A stretch of 64,000 nucleotides of DNA from Congeria kusceri (GCA_027627225.1 CM051034.1:13025261-13089260); one strand, 5' to 3'; positions 32,926-45,236 are shown, counted from the first letter of the stretch. Notes: a model not told the origin generated them from the letters alone. A program made the numbers and translations.

Positions 32926-35610
32926 TCAATTTTCCCTGACTTGTCAAGTTGAGTGGCAACCCTAATTTTGTCTCATTTTAGTAATGGTGACCTTGACCCC
33001 ATCCACGCCATATGCAATCCCAAGCAAGGTCTCAATATGAGTTATCCACATATGAAGTTTCATTAAAATATCTCAATGCATTCTCATTTTTTTAAAGCGG
33101 AACCTGTTTTTCAATTTTTAGTTATGGTGACCTTGACCCCACCCACCCCATATGCATTCCCAAGAGAGGTCTCGATATAAGGTATCTATGTATGAAGTTT
33201 CATTAAAATATCTCAATGCATTCTCAAGTTATCGAGCGAAAACCTTTTTTCTATTTTTAGTAATGGTGACCTGGACCTTGACCCCATATGCAATCCCAAG
33301 CGAGGTCTCGATATAACATATCTATGTATGAAGTTTCATTACAATAGTTAAGATTCGTTCTCGAGTTAGAGAGCGGAAACAAAAGGTTGACGCCGCCACC
33401 CCTCTGTCAAAATTTAGTGGTTTGTAACCAAAGTCGAACTTAACCCATATTTTATGATGCTACACATGTATACCAAGAATTATTTGAATATGTCAAGCCA
33501 TTGCTGAGTTATCGTAAGGAAACCATAATTTTAGGGAATTTAAGTTGAAAAGGGGCCATAATTCTGTCAAAATTTAGTGGTTTGTAACCAAAGTCGAACT
33601 TGGCCCGTATTTTATGATGCTACACATGTATACCAAGAATTATTTGAATATGTCAAGCCATTGTTGAGTTATCATCAGGAAACCATAATTTTAGGGAATT
33701 TAAGTTGAAAAGGGGCCATAACTCTGTCAAAATTTAGTGGTTTGTAACCAAAGTCGAACTTGACCTGTATTTTATGATTTTTCACATGTGTACCAAAAAT
33801 TATTTGATATGTCAAGCCCTTCTTGAGTTATCATCCGGAAACCAAAAAAACCAACAGACCAACAGACCGACAAGCTCCTCCTATATACCCCCCCCCCCCC
33901 CACCTAAACTTTGTTTGTGGGGATATAAAAATCATTGAAGCGGAGCATGTTGGCAGAGTGAACACCTCCTCTTGGTAATGAAGCTTCCCATAATGTTTCA
34001 TTGAATATTGGCTAGTAGTTGCTGAGAAACAGTCCAGATAAGGACTGCGCACTGTACACTAATTTCAGCAAACTTCAAAGTCCCATAACTCCAAGGAAAA
34101 TCACTGAAACGGAACATCCTGGACTGTGCACACCTTCATCACATACAGTTTCATTGTATTCTGGCCAGTAGTTGTGGAGAAATAGGCCGAACAAGATTTG
34201 TGCACTATATTCTAATTTCAGAAATCTTCGAAGTCCCACAACTCTTAGAAAAATCATTGAAGTGGAATGTCCTGGTTCAGTGCACACCAACTTTTGGTAA
34301 TAAAGGTTCCCATCACGTTTAATTAAAGTCTGGCCAGTAGTTGTGAAGAAATAGATTGGACAAAAATTGTGCACTATATAATAATTTCAGAAATCTTCAA
34401 AGTCCCATAACTCTAAGAAAAATCATTGAAGCAGAACATTATGGTTCAGTGCACACCTCCTCTGGGTAATGAAGCTTCCTATAAAGTTTCACTGAATTCA
34501 GACCAGTAGTTGCGTTGAAATAGACCAGGTAAGAACTGTGCACAAAATGCTTATTTCAGAAATCTTCAAAGTCCCATAACTCTGAGAAAAATCATTTAAG
34601 CTGAACGTCCTGGTCAGTGCACACCTCCTTTTGATAATGAAGCTTCCCATGAAGTTTCATTGAATTCTGTAGTTGCTGAGAAATACTCTGGACAAGATAA
34701 TGGGACAGACGGACGGACAGACGGACGGACAGACGGACAGACGGACGGACAGACGGACAAAGCGGTGACTATATGCATCCCCGTACTAGTGTCAAGCTTT
34801 TGCATCATTTATTAGTGTTGTGTAACCTAAACCAACTGTCAAATCAATGTATTTACATGTATTTGAGCTTCGTGTGTACAGACGAAAACTATTTGGTGAT
34901 TAAAAACTAGCTTATTGTGTGTTTAAAAGCAATGTTTGCTCTGCACTTTTATTCCATTTTAAATAGAAATGTATGTTGATTAACTTTATTTGGTTAATTG
35001 CATTATGTCACTATATCTGTTGTAAGATCATACATACACTGTACACACTTTAAAATCCTTCCATGCATTAGGAAGTTATGCAGCGGAAACAAAATACAAG
35101 TATTTGACTTTTGACCTTGAATTGTGACCTTGGCCTTTAATGGACAAGCAGCAACATATCAACTGGTCATGGGGAATAATAATCTGAAGTTATTTTAAAA
35201 TCCTTCCATGCATTACGGAGTTACTGAGCGGAAACGAAAAACAAGTTTTTTTACCTGTATTTGACCTTTTAACTCGAATTGTGACATTGACCTTTGAAGG
35301 ACAAGCATGGGTCAAGTACGCAACACATCGTCTGGTCAGGGGGAATAATTATCTGAAGTAATATTAACAATTTCCTGGTTATGGAGCCAAAAAGAAATAC
35401 CAGTATTTGACCTTTGATCTTGAATTGTGACCTTGGCATGCATCATGTATGCAAAACAACGTCTGGTCATGTGGAAAAATACTCTGAAGTTATATTAAAT
35501 TCCTTCCAGGCATTATGGAAATGAAACATTGGACAGACGTACCAACATACAGACCACACGCGTGATTCCTTTATAGCCCCCACTTTTTTCAAAAAGTGAG
35601 GGTATAATGA

Positions 35611-36020
35611 CAGAGTTTAGAAAAACAGACCCCATTTTTTACCTTGTGTGACCTTGACCTTGGAGGTACAGACCAGATTCTTGCGCGAGACACATCATCT
35701 CATGAGGGTGAACATTTCTGCCAAATAATTTCAAAATCCATCAAGAAATGACAAGAGTTATAGAGCAGATACGAAAAGCAGACCCCATTTTTGAACTTTT
35801 TGACCTCGAAGCGTGACCTTGACCTTGGAGATATGGACCTGAATCTTGCGCGCCACACATCGTCTCATGATGGTGAACTTTTGTGCCAAGTAATTTTAAT
35901 ATCCATCCAGAAATGACATAGTTATAGAGCAGACACGAAATTGGACAGACAGAAGGATGGACAGACAGGCGAAAGGACACGCGCAAACCTAAAGTTCCTA
36001 ACCGGTTTTTACCAGTAGAG
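35611..36020 (+). mobile_element. Tandem-core fragment (gaccttgaccttggag core)
   Basis: Two units carry cagaccccattttt, gaccttgaccttggag and tcttgcgcgmsacacatc, then gacagacagaaggatgg and a weak hairpin agttcct...agaggact ending at about 36023. The next element starts immediately, giving a head-to-tail junction. Confidence 0.6.
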
Positions 36021-36025
36021 GACTA

Positions 36026-38760
36026 AACAAGAGGGCCATAACAGCCCAAAGCGCTCATCTGAGTACGGGCAATGACAGAGAATAGCTCTGACATCTGAAT
36101 GTCATCGACTACAAATGACCCATATAAAACAGATAACTTACTGTTGTTGACCTGCCAATCGACAGGTGCATACAGATGGCTGTCATGCCTTCTTCTGCAG
36201 TTAACATTCAACATGCCCTTATACAGATGGATGTCCGGCCTATTTCAACTGGCAATTGATAGAGGCAATACAGATGCATTTACAGTCAAAACTGTAGGGA
36301 ACAAGGCTAAAGTAACATCCAGCTGATTTCCAAATACTGTGTTTTGCTCCTTATTTTTACAGAACACCTGTCAGAGTTACGTTTATCATCGATAAGGACC
36401 AGTCAATCAAACAGATAATTTGCCTTTTAATGGTGTTTTAAGGTCCAATTAATTATATTTAGCTTACCGGTAAGCAGCTCAAATACCAAAACCAATCAAC
36501 TGGTTACTGAAATACTATTTGTTGCCCTCTCTAGTGAAAAATGAAGTCTCTATCCTTAACATAGTCCTTTTTTTTCACAAAAAGTGGCTAATAACTGTTC
36601 TTTATAGCCCAATAATGGAAATTACTTGATTTACTATAAATATGAGATCTTATGGCAATGCACAAACTGCAATATTGACCAAGATATGATGAAAAATGTA
36701 TTTTCTATGTTACAAAAAATTCATTTTTTGCAAATTTTCTCATAAAAAGGGAAATATCTACAGTGTTGCTTGTTCTATCTGGCCCATCATCGCACCCAGA
36801 TGAGATTTAATGGTCATACACAAACTGTGCAAGTTTAGCCAACAAGGAATGAAAATTTAATTCTTAATGGGGACTGAAAGCCTTTTATTTAACAAACAAG
36901 GGGCCATAACTCAGGTCTTTCTGGTCTGATCTGGCCCATATTGGACAATGACTGAGACATTATGGTCAAATACAAACAGTGCAAGTTTGGACAATATTAG
37001 GCAATACATTAAGTCTCTATACTTGACATTGTCAATTTTTGCATTTTTTTCTCACAAAAATATAACTCTGGTGTTTGTAACTATTTGGACTATTTTGCAA
37101 TCTTCAGGTCATACACATGCTGTGCAAGTTTGGTCAAGTTCAGAATAATTATGAAAAATGAAAAATGTATGTTGCACAAAGTCCATTTTGCAGTTTTTCT
37201 CATGACAAGAGGGCCAAATGGCCCTGGGTCGCTCACCTGAGTTTCATTAGTCGAACAATTTTCCATGTGTTCGATTTTTATACGGATATGGATATACTGA
37301 TACGGACTGATGGAAATGCGGCCTTAATCATCATGGTTTAAACTTAAGTGACAACAGACATTCAAAATTTGGGAAGTACATATTGAAATTGAAGCTTTTC
37401 TTCAATTTGACCTAGTGACCTAGTTTTCACCCCACATGACCCAGATTGGAACTCATCCGAGATACCATAGGGACAAATATTCTGACCATGTTTCATGACA
37501 ATTGGCTAAATAATTTAACTTCTAGTGTTAACAAGCTTTTCTTCAATTTGACCTAGTTTTTGACCCACATTCAAACTCGGCCAAGATATCATTTGGACCA
37601 ATGTTTTGACCAAGTTTCATGAAGATTGGGCCAAAAATGTGACTTCTAGAGTGTTAACAAGCTTTTTCTTCAATTTGACCTAGTGACCTAGTTTTTGACC
37701 CCACATGACCCAGATTCGAACTCGGTCGAGATATCATTGGGATGGATGTTCTGACCAAGTTTCATAAAGATTGGGCAAAAAATGTGACTTCGAGAGTGTT
37801 TCAACAAGCTTTTTCTTTAATTTGACCTAGTGACCTTGTTTTTGACCCCACATGACCCAGATTTAAATTTGGTCAAGATATCATTGGGACAAATGTTCTG
37901 ACCAAATTTCATGAACATTGGGGAAAAACTGTGACTTCTAGAGTGTTAACCAGCTTTTTCTTCAATTTGACTTAGTGACCTAGTTTTTCACCGCACATGA
38001 CCCAGATTCAAATTCAGCCGAGATATCATTAAGACAAATGTTCTGACCAAGATTCATGAAGATTGTGCAAAAAATGTGACTTCTATAGTGTTAACAAGCT
38101 TTTTCTTCAATTTGACCTAGTGACCTATTTTTTGATCCCACATGACCCAGCTTCAAAGATGAAGATTGGGCAAAAAATGTGACTTCAAGAGTGTTAACAG
38201 GCTTTATAAAGTTTTCAATAAAGCCATAAAAGGAAAACTGCCCCGCCCCCTGGCGGCCATGTTTTTCAACGGAGGGCAACCATTTTCGAAGTCGAATGAG
38301 ATATCATTAGAACAAATATTCAGCGCAAGTTCCAAGAAGATTGGGCAAAAAATGTGACTTCTTGAGTGTTAACAAGCCTTTTCTTCAATTTGACCTAGTT
38401 TTTGACCCCACATGACCCAGATTCGAACTCAACCGAGATATCATTGGGTCAAATGTTCTGACCAAGTTTCATGAAGTTTGGCCAATAAATGTGGCCTCTA
38501 GAGTGTTAACGAGGTAAATGTTGACGATGCACGACAAACAAAAGGCATTCACAAAAGCTCACCATGAGCATGTTGTGCTCAGGTGAGCTAAAAAAGGGGC
38601 AGTACTTCTGGTGTCCGATCTGGCCCATTATCAAACCTATCTGAGATTTTATGGTCATGTACAAACTGTGCAAGTTTGAAAAAGATTGAATGAAAATTGA
38701 AGTCTGTATCACGCCTACACAATACGGACAAAGCAGGACAGTCCCCCTATACCTATAGCT
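36026..38760 (+). mobile_element. ACAAGAGGGCC-headed element H2, interrupted by 37205-38592
   Basis: The head is ACAAGAGGGCcataacaGCCC then gcgctcatctgag. Its core (aaggggccataactcagg, gatctggcccata, atggtca...caagtttgg) runs at 36540-37204 and resumes at 38593 with ggggcagtacttctgg. The end is approximate, near gacagtccccctatacc. Confidence 0.65.
37205..38592 (+). mobile_element. Complete nested element E9 with both terminal hairpins
   Basis: The head is ACAAGAGGGCCAaaTGGCCC then tgggtcgctcacctgag. The core has about eight units of 103-175 bp, modal 145 bp (ttcaatttgacctagtgac, gacccagattcgaact, gagatatcattggga, gtgttaacaagc). The 3' hairpin AGCTCACCaTGAGCA-tgttg-TGCTCAGGTGAGCT (38556-38589) has 14 pairs with one bulge and is followed by aaaaa. 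Flanks are H2 core on both sides, so the ends are well fixed. Tail CTAA right after the stem recalls Helitron 3' ends. Confidence 0.8.
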
Positions 38761-38852
38761 CGCCTTGTATGAAAAACAATGTAAAACGCCTTGTATGAAA
38801 AACAATGTACAAAATCTACACATTAATTGCAAATGGTTCATCATATTTGGTA

Positions 38853-40115
38853 CTATGTGATTAATGCCTGGGATTTGCTGTTGGCTTGTGTGAATACAAG
38901 TGAAAAACTGCTATTGTCATGGCGCAAATACCCCCCGAATGCCACTTTGTCACAAGGATATTGAAACAAGCAACATGTAGTTTTGAGTTTTGAGGTGTTC
39001 AATGTCTTTGTTAAGCTGGGGAAAGAAATTGACACAGGGAAATAACTGTAATTCTGCAAATAATGCAGCTAGAGCTGTATTTCTTGAGCACTGCACTCCA
39101 CATAACAAACATCAATCCATGTATGAAGTTTAAGGTCAATCCCTTCAGTAGTTTTTGAGAAAATGGTCGGACAAGGAAAACTGACAAAGGGGAATAACTC
39201 AATAAATAATGCAGCTAGACTTATATTCTTGTGAACTGCACTATTATTTAGAAACAAACTAAAAGTTTTATCATATATAGAGCATTTATTATTTTCAAGA
39301 AAACTTTAAATAACATATACATGTACAAACTCTGTGATTTTCCTTGTATGTGCATGTTTTGATAATGACAGCACAAAAACTTCAGCACAAGCCTTCTTTG
39401 AACTTTTTTTTAAAAACTAGACATGTGTCCGTATGACACGGATGCCACTACATTCCGCTGGTTGTCACAAAACTCACAAAAGCTGATGGATAAAATGCAC
39501 CAAAATACCCAGGTGCACAACTTCACATGCTGATAAATATGTGTATAAAGTTTCATCAGTCTAGCAGTTATACTTTTTGAGTTACACACAACACAAATCC
39601 AAAAATGTCATTTTTTTGCTAAAAAAGGGCCATAACTCCAATGATGTCATAAAAAACTGCACCAAAATACCCAGGTGCAGAAGTTCACATGCTGATTAAT
39701 ATGTTTCTAAAGTTTCATCACTCTAGCAGCAATACTTTTTGAGTAACACGCGATACAAGTCCAAAAATATCATTTTTTGCTAAAAAAGTTGGAAAAATCA
39801 GCACCAAAATACCCAGGTGAACAAGCCCCAATGCCGATGAATATGCTTATAAAGTTTCATCACTCTAGCAGTTATACTTTTTGAGTTATGTGGACACAAA
39901 AATCCAACGGACGGACGGACGAACGGACAGGGGCAAACCTATATGCCCCACCCATCTAAAGTGGGGGCATAAAAAAGGGGCATAACTCAAGAACGATAAG
40001 TTCATTTATGCCTTGATCTTCCTTTTATGACAACTTACACTTCCGTACATTTTCATAATGATGGCACAAACAATTCTCAAGTTATTGTCTGCACAAGCCT
40101 TATTTGAACACATTT
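38853..40115 (+). mobile_element. Tandem-core sequence interrupted by the element at 39417
   Basis: Units with ggggaataactc, aataatgcagctagag and cttgtgaactgcact run at 39000-39260. Then comes gataatgacagcacaaaaact text, which resumes at about 39980 and ends near 40115. No head hairpin was found. Confidence 0.5.
39417..39972 (+). mobile_element. Complete nested element E10 with both terminal hairpins
   Basis: The head is CTAGACATGTGTCcgtatGACACGG. Three core units of about 150-185 bp carry aaaatacccaggtg, aagtttcatcactctagcag and tactttttgagtta. Then a GGAC tetranucleotide run (39908-39928) and the 3' hairpin TATGCCCCAC...GTGGGGGCATA (39942-39971). The host continues on the right as aaaaaaggggcataactc, matching the core insertion point used by E9. 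Confidence 0.78.
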
Positions 40116-40121
40116 TTTACA

Positions 40122-40830
40122 ACAAGAAGGCCATAAGGCCCTAGGTCGCTCACCTGACGGGCTAAGGAACTAAACTGTTCTGAGCAAATTTCATGAAGAT
40201 TCGGCTAAAAATGTGGCCTTTAGAGTGTTCACTAGCTTTTTCTTGAATTTGGCCTGGTGACCTAGTTTTTGACCCACGTGACCCAGTTTCAAACAATCCG
40301 AGATATCATAGGAAAAATGTTTGCAAAAACTGTGACTTCTAGTGTGTTCACAAGCTTTTTCTATAGCCATATAAGGAAAAACTGCCCTGGCCCCTGGTGG
40401 CCATGTTTTTAAATGGAGAGGAACTATTTTCGAACTCGGCCGAGATATCATAAGATCAAATGTTCTGAGCAAGTTTCATGTTGATTGGGCAAAAAATGTG
40501 AATTCTATAGTGTTCACAAGCTTTTTCTATAACGATATAAGGAAAACTGCCCCGCCCCCTGGAGACAATGTTTTTAACTCCACATGGCCCAGTTTCAAAC
40601 TTGTCCGAGATATCATTAAAACAAATGTTCTGGTCAAGTTTTATGAAGATTGGGCAATAAATGTGGCCTCTAGAATGTTCACAAGCTTTTTGAAGTTTTC
40701 AATAAAGCCATATAAGGAAAAACTGCCCCACCCCTGGCAGCCATGTTTTTCAACGGAGCAGAACCATTTTCGAACTCGGCCGAGATATCATAAGATCAAA
40801 TTTCATGTTGATTGGGCAAAAAATGTATGG
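40122..40830 (+). mobile_element. ACAAGAAGGCC-headed element, truncated
   Basis: The head is ACAAGAaGGCCataaGGCC then aggtcgctcacctgac. Four to five units of the E9-type core follow, some with the extra ctgccccgccccctgg segment. It stops near aaaaatgtatgg with no 3' hairpin. Confidence 0.65.
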
Positions 40831-40844
40831 ATTATAAAGTCATT

Positions 40845-42436
40845 GTGCGGAAACTGTTTTTCTATTTTTAGTAATGGTGACCTTGACCACATCCACCCCA
40901 TATGCAATCCAAAGCAAAGTCTCGATATAAGGTATATATATATTAAGTTTCATTAAAAGATCTTGATGAGTTCTCAAGTTATTGAGCGGACGTTTTTCTA
41001 TTTTAAGTAACGGTGACCTTGATCTTGACCCCACCCACATAATATGCACTCCCAAGCGAGGTCTCGATATAAGGTATCTATGTATGAAGTTTCATTAAAA
41101 TACCTCCATGCATTCTCAAGTTATAGAGCTGAAACTGTTTTTCTATTTTTATAAATGGTGACCTTGATCCCACCCACCCCATATGCAATCCCAAGCGAGG
41201 TCTCAATATAATGTATCTATGTATGAAGTTTCAATAAAATATCTCGATGCGTTCTCAAGTTATTGAGTGAAAACCGATTTTCTATTTTTAGGATCGATGA
41301 CCTTGACCCCACCCAACCCATATGCAGTCCCAAGCGAGGTCATAATATAAGGTATCTATGTATGAAGTTTCAATAAAATATCATGATGCGTTCTCAAGTT
41401 ACGAGCAAAAAACGTTTTTCTATTTTTAGCAACGGTGACCTTGACCCCACCCATTCCATATGCAATCCCAAGCGAGTTCTTGATATAAGGTATCTATGTA
41501 TGAAGTTTCATTAAAATATCTCAATCCGTTATCGAGTTAGAGAGCGGAAACGAAAAGTTGACGCTGCCACCCTGAAAAATTTGGTTAATAAAACAAAGGG
41601 CAATAACTCCATAAATATTGAAGAAAGAGATGTGGTCCTTGTGCTCTGCACTTTTTCTCCTTGTCCTCTATCATTATATGAAGTTTCATTTGAATCCCTT
41701 CAATACAAATGGAGATATGCTCCGCACAAGAAAATAAATGCTTTATATAAGGAAATAAAACAAAGGGCAATAACTCTGTAAATACTGAAGAACGAGTTGT
41801 ACTCCTTGTGCTCTGCACATCCTTTCATTGTCTATCATAATATGAAGTTTCATCTTAATCCCTTCAATACGAATAGAGTTATGCTCTGCACAAGAAAATT
41901 AAACAAAGGGCAATAACTCTGTAAATATTGAAGAAAGAGTTATGATCTCTAAGCCCTGCACTTCCTTTCATTGTCCTCTATTTTCTATGAAGTTTCATTT
42001 GAATCCCTTCAATATTAATGGAGTTATGCTTCGCACCAGAAAATTAATGCTTCACATAAGAAAATAAAACAGAGGGCAATAACTCTGCAAATACTGAAGA
42101 CAGAGCTGTGGTTCTTGTGCTCTGCACTCCCTCTCATTGTCCTCTATCATTATATGAATTTTCATTTGAATACCATCAAAATTAATGGAGATATGCTCCG
42201 CACAAGAAAATTAAACAAAGGGCAATAACTTTGTCAATATTGAACAAAGAGTTGTGGTCCTTGTACTCTGCAACTCCTCTCATCGTCCTCTCATTATATG
42301 AAGTTTCACTTGAATCCCTTCAATAGTTTTATACTAATGGAGTTATGCTCCGCACGAGAAGTGGGACGGACGGACGGACAGACGGACGGACGGATGATGC
42401 GATTATTATATGCCCCCGAAGTTCCCTTCGGGGGCT
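40845..42436 (+). mobile_element. Tandem-core array: E5-type core then gggcaataactc core
   Basis: 40845-41570 has five to six ~140 bp gcggaaac/ggtgaccttgacc units. 41580-42350 has five ~150 bp units with acaaagggcaataactc, gtgctctgcact and ttatgctccgcac. The end is GGAC repeats (42364-42392) and the 3' hairpin GCCCCCGAAGttcCCTTCGGGGGC (42412-42435) followed by taaaa. Two families are probably joined. Confidence 0.7.
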
Positions 42437-42439
42437 AAA

Positions 42440-44898
42440 AACTTTGAGACTAAGTATGCAAAAATCCAGATAACTAATAGCATTTATGATAATATATGAC
42501 AACTTTTAACCTTCATGGTAATAAAAGTCATAATTATTAATGTTTTGTTTATTTAGATAAACATGTGTCCTTAAACATATAGTTTAATGTTCTATGCTCT
42601 TAAAATAAAAAATAGCATTTCTAGTAAGAAATACAGAAATCACTGAATCAGTTCAGTTATGTTTTCTGTTGACTGGTTGTTCAGTGTAATGTATTGATGG
42701 TTTCAGATATGAATACATACATGTAGATAACAGTAATAATTATACAACTTTACAAGTCACAGATTTTGTTCATGGTTTTAGTCCGATACCTCTCACCATC
42801 CGATTGGGAAATTCCATACCAGGTTGGGGAGGATGAGGTTGGGTAGACGCAGTGTGTACGATGGAAGAGTTCAAAGCGAAAACTCTCAAAGTGTTGATTA
42901 TTTAGTTTTTATTATTTCACGAAGAGTGAAGTTCAAGACTGGAAGAGTCAACAATAACAACAATAATAATCCTTAGTTTTGATTGATTCTTTCACACAGT
43001 CTTAATAATTTGAACACAGTCACCTAGACATTAAATGGATATGTTTGATTTTATGTAAATGTTCTCAAATATAATTATCTTCACAAAGTTTCTATTTCAC
43101 GAAGAGTCACAAAGACAAGAGTCACAAACTTATGTCTACTAAATTCTATCTTATTTCACTATTTCACAAAGTAAACTCTTTTATGCACAAGGTGATGGCT
43201 TCTTATTTTTACTGCATTTGCAAAGTACTTAATTACTACAATCACAAGACCAATACAAAAGTAAACAATAAACAATCTGTTTCCTGATTAGCAATCATCA
43301 ACTATCTTTGACAGACACAGGTAAGGAAATATTTAGTAGGATTATACAATATTAGTGTTAAGCCATGTCTCACACATATAACATATCAAAAAGAGTTATA
43401 ACAGCAATGACAAGCCATAACTGATTAAATACGATAATACCTAACTTGAAAATGACGATATGTCTTAAACATTATACATAATGGACTAGAGATTACAATT
43501 TTGTAGGAATTTGAATAATTTGGTTACTGGTAAATAAACATATTTAATTAACATCTTTAGAATATTTATAAATGTGTATTTTTGCATAGTAAAAATGTGC
43601 AGCATAATACTACCAACATGTACTGGTAAGGCTGTCCGGTATTGTGTAACCATATGTTGTCTATTTCATACACACACACACACACGTCAGAAGGGAGGTA
43701 ATTTCTGGTACACTAACTAACAAAAAACGTGAGTAATCTCTCTTTGAAAAACCAAGACTTCGTAAAACATGCTTTTTTAGTAGACTGAAATTGTCCATTT
43801 TCTTTGAACGACTTGCCCATGTGGGCATATGCCATACAGTTTCAACTTGCCGGAATCCACCTGAACTTGTCCGAAATAAGGAAATAAAACCTAGAGGTAA
43901 TCTAAACAATTCAAATATGTAGTCAGTCATATGGACAGAAAATCATAAGATAATAATATGAGTGAGGTATATTTCAAGAAAAAAAAAATCTGAAAATATG
44001 TGTTTATGTGGTTAAGATTCTAATTTCATAATTTTGCATTCTTCTTGTACATGCAGTTTAGGGCAGACAGGTCCAAATTTTAACTTCCCCAAATAGACTT
44101 TTACCTAACCCGGGCTTTGGGCAAGTGGGTTATTTCGAATACAGTCACCACCAGACTCTGCAATACCTGTCAGTCAGACAAATCTGACAAACAATTACAA
44201 TGTCTGACAAACATTTGGGGGCCATCAGACATATCTGACAAGAAATTTGAAAATTTCACAGGTAGCAAGCATGTGTGTGACAGATTGACCAAATGTCTAA
44301 GAAGATTCTAACCTGGTAAGACAATGCGTCTGACAGGCCAGTGTTTTATTCACCTTCGGGGAAAGGTGGAAGGGCTCTTCCGATGGTGAATTTGATGGCA
44401 AAGGTTGTTTTTTTTAGAAAAGCATTATTACATGTTAATATTCTACATTGTTATAAAACATTAATCAACTGTTTTGCTAAAAATGATAACTTAGATTATG
44501 CACACACTTGGTTTGATAAAAAAATTGCTGGGATTGTTTACGAAAATTCCTATATCTTAGTCAATTTTCGTCAATCTGCATAGGTAGGGCAAATAGTGTT
44601 ATCTGCACACTGAAAACCAGCATGAAATCTTCACATGTCATGGCAACAAACATGGTGGTTAAGTGTCCGCTTTAGAACTAAGTATTGATGTGTCATATTC
44701 AATTGTAAAAAATGATTTGATCAATCGTTTTGAAGATCTCAGTTTTAAATTAGGGAGTAAAATAAGAATTTCCCTTAAAAGTTATCTGGAGCTCTGGTTT
44801 AAATTAGGCAAGGTAAACATGGTGGTTGGTGATGAATGTATATTTATACAAAAGTTTAAATCGGAATTAAACGCATGTCCTAGGTAAATTTCGGCACA
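42440..44898. other. Unannotated stretch, no supported gene
   Basis: It holds a (CA)n tract at 43670-43685, repeated atttcacgaagagt at 42914 and 43091, and caccttcgggg-type GC-rich text near 44350. Open frames at 43661-43930 (minus) and 44341-44887 (+) lack start, splice or family support. The phrase cagac(a)aatctgacaa recurs at 44176-44245. Confidence 0.4.
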
Positions 44899-45060
44899 TG
44901 TTAAAGGGACTTGTTCACAGATTTTCGCAATTTTTTAATTATCCCATTAAATGTCTTAACTTGACAGATTTAAGCATCGGAACTAAAAAGTTCAAGTATA
45001 ATAACTAGAAAAGTATTTAGAAAAAAAAGAAAAGAAAAAACAAGATCCCAGCATTTTTGG
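44899..45060 (-). mobile_element. SINE tail copy without tRNA head
   Basis: The family tail ttaaagggacttgttcac (44899) is followed by cattaaatgtcttaact, the inverted form of the shared body. The expected B box at about 45045 is unrecognisable. Confidence 0.6.
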
Positions 45061-45173
45061 TGTTGTTTAAGTAAAATACGTTGATATATAACTGAATTGT
45101 CGCAAATATTGGAAATTTATGAAAATTTAAACTTTAACTTTTAGGTTTCCACCACATAAATGGTCTCTCGGAG

Positions 45174-45236
45174 ATGAGACGTTCCAGCGAATTTAGCCCT
45201 ATATAAAGAAGAACACTAAATTCGCTGCACGTCTCA
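45174..45236. repeat. Palindromic hairpin, related to 54238-54290
   Basis: ATGAGACGTtcCAGCGAATTT pairs with AAATTCGCTGcACGTCTCAT across a loop of about 22 bases. The reverse complement matches 54238-54290, including the loop (tttatatrgggc). Confidence 0.75.

Larger units (their letters stand above)
31107..32963. mobile_element. TIR element E8 (AGGGTKGCCACT ends), hAT-like, interrupted
   Basis: The left end AGGGTGCCACT and right end AGTGGCAACCCT are inverted. Subterminal ttccctgacttttccgtgac-type text occurs near both ends. Flanking sequence on both sides is the E5 core. Internal 31290-32150 shows only short chance frames. The hAT label rests on TIR style alone; no clear 8-bp duplication is visible. 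Confidence 0.5.
29276..33405 (+). mobile_element. Nested element E5, ACAAGAAATGTGG-headed, interrupted twice
   Basis: The head is ACAAGAAATGTGGAAATTCCAC. Core units of about 140 bp (gagcggaaac, ggtgaccttgacccc, aagcgaggtctcgatataa, gaagtttcattaaaatat) occur at about 29330-29490, 30970-31100 and 32975-33380. It sits inside an E4 core unit. Two other elements (29495-30964 and 31107-32963) interrupt its own core at the point between gcggaaacc and ggtgacc. Confidence 0.68.
29035..33926 (+). mobile_element. Nested element E4, CTAGA-headed, interrupted
   Basis: The head is CTAGAATTGTCacatgagcGACG at 29035. Core units of 160 bp (ctctgtcaaaatttagtgg, taaccaaagtcgaact) include one at 29185-29275 and three at 33403-33840. 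The 3' end has ccaacagaccgac and the hairpin TATACCCC...GGGGATATA at 33882-33926. It lies precisely inside a core unit of H1. Confidence 0.7.
28778..34800 (+). mobile_element. Nested element H1 (catcctgg/gtgcacacc core), interrupted
   Basis: Core units of 153-169 bp carry tcaaagtcccataactc, aatcattgaagcggaac and gtgcacacctcctc. One partial unit ends at 29034 (after cccataactgtaaaaa), and the array resumes at 33927 with atcattgaagcgg, continuing to about 34660. A GACG/GACA tetranucleotide run at 34706-34758 marks the 3' side. Outer limits are approximate. Confidence 0.65.
28480..35610 (+). mobile_element. Outermost nested element H0 (tgaccttgaattgtgacc core), interrupted
   Basis: Core units with gaattgtgaccttgacc, ggacaagcatgggtca and aataataatctgaagttat lie at about 28500-28777 and again at 35050-35530. 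The left part stops inside the unit after gaagttatattaaa, and the right part resumes with ttaaaatccttccatgc. So about 6.3 kb was inserted into one element. Its 3' hairpin is TATAGCCCCCACTTTTT...AAAAAGTGAGGGTATA at 35572-35606. The 5' head was not identified. Confidence 0.65.

Noticed and set aside
34614..34808. Frame with PSVCPSVRPSVRPSV
   Set aside because: Translation of the GACG/GACA microsatellite at the end of a hairpin element.
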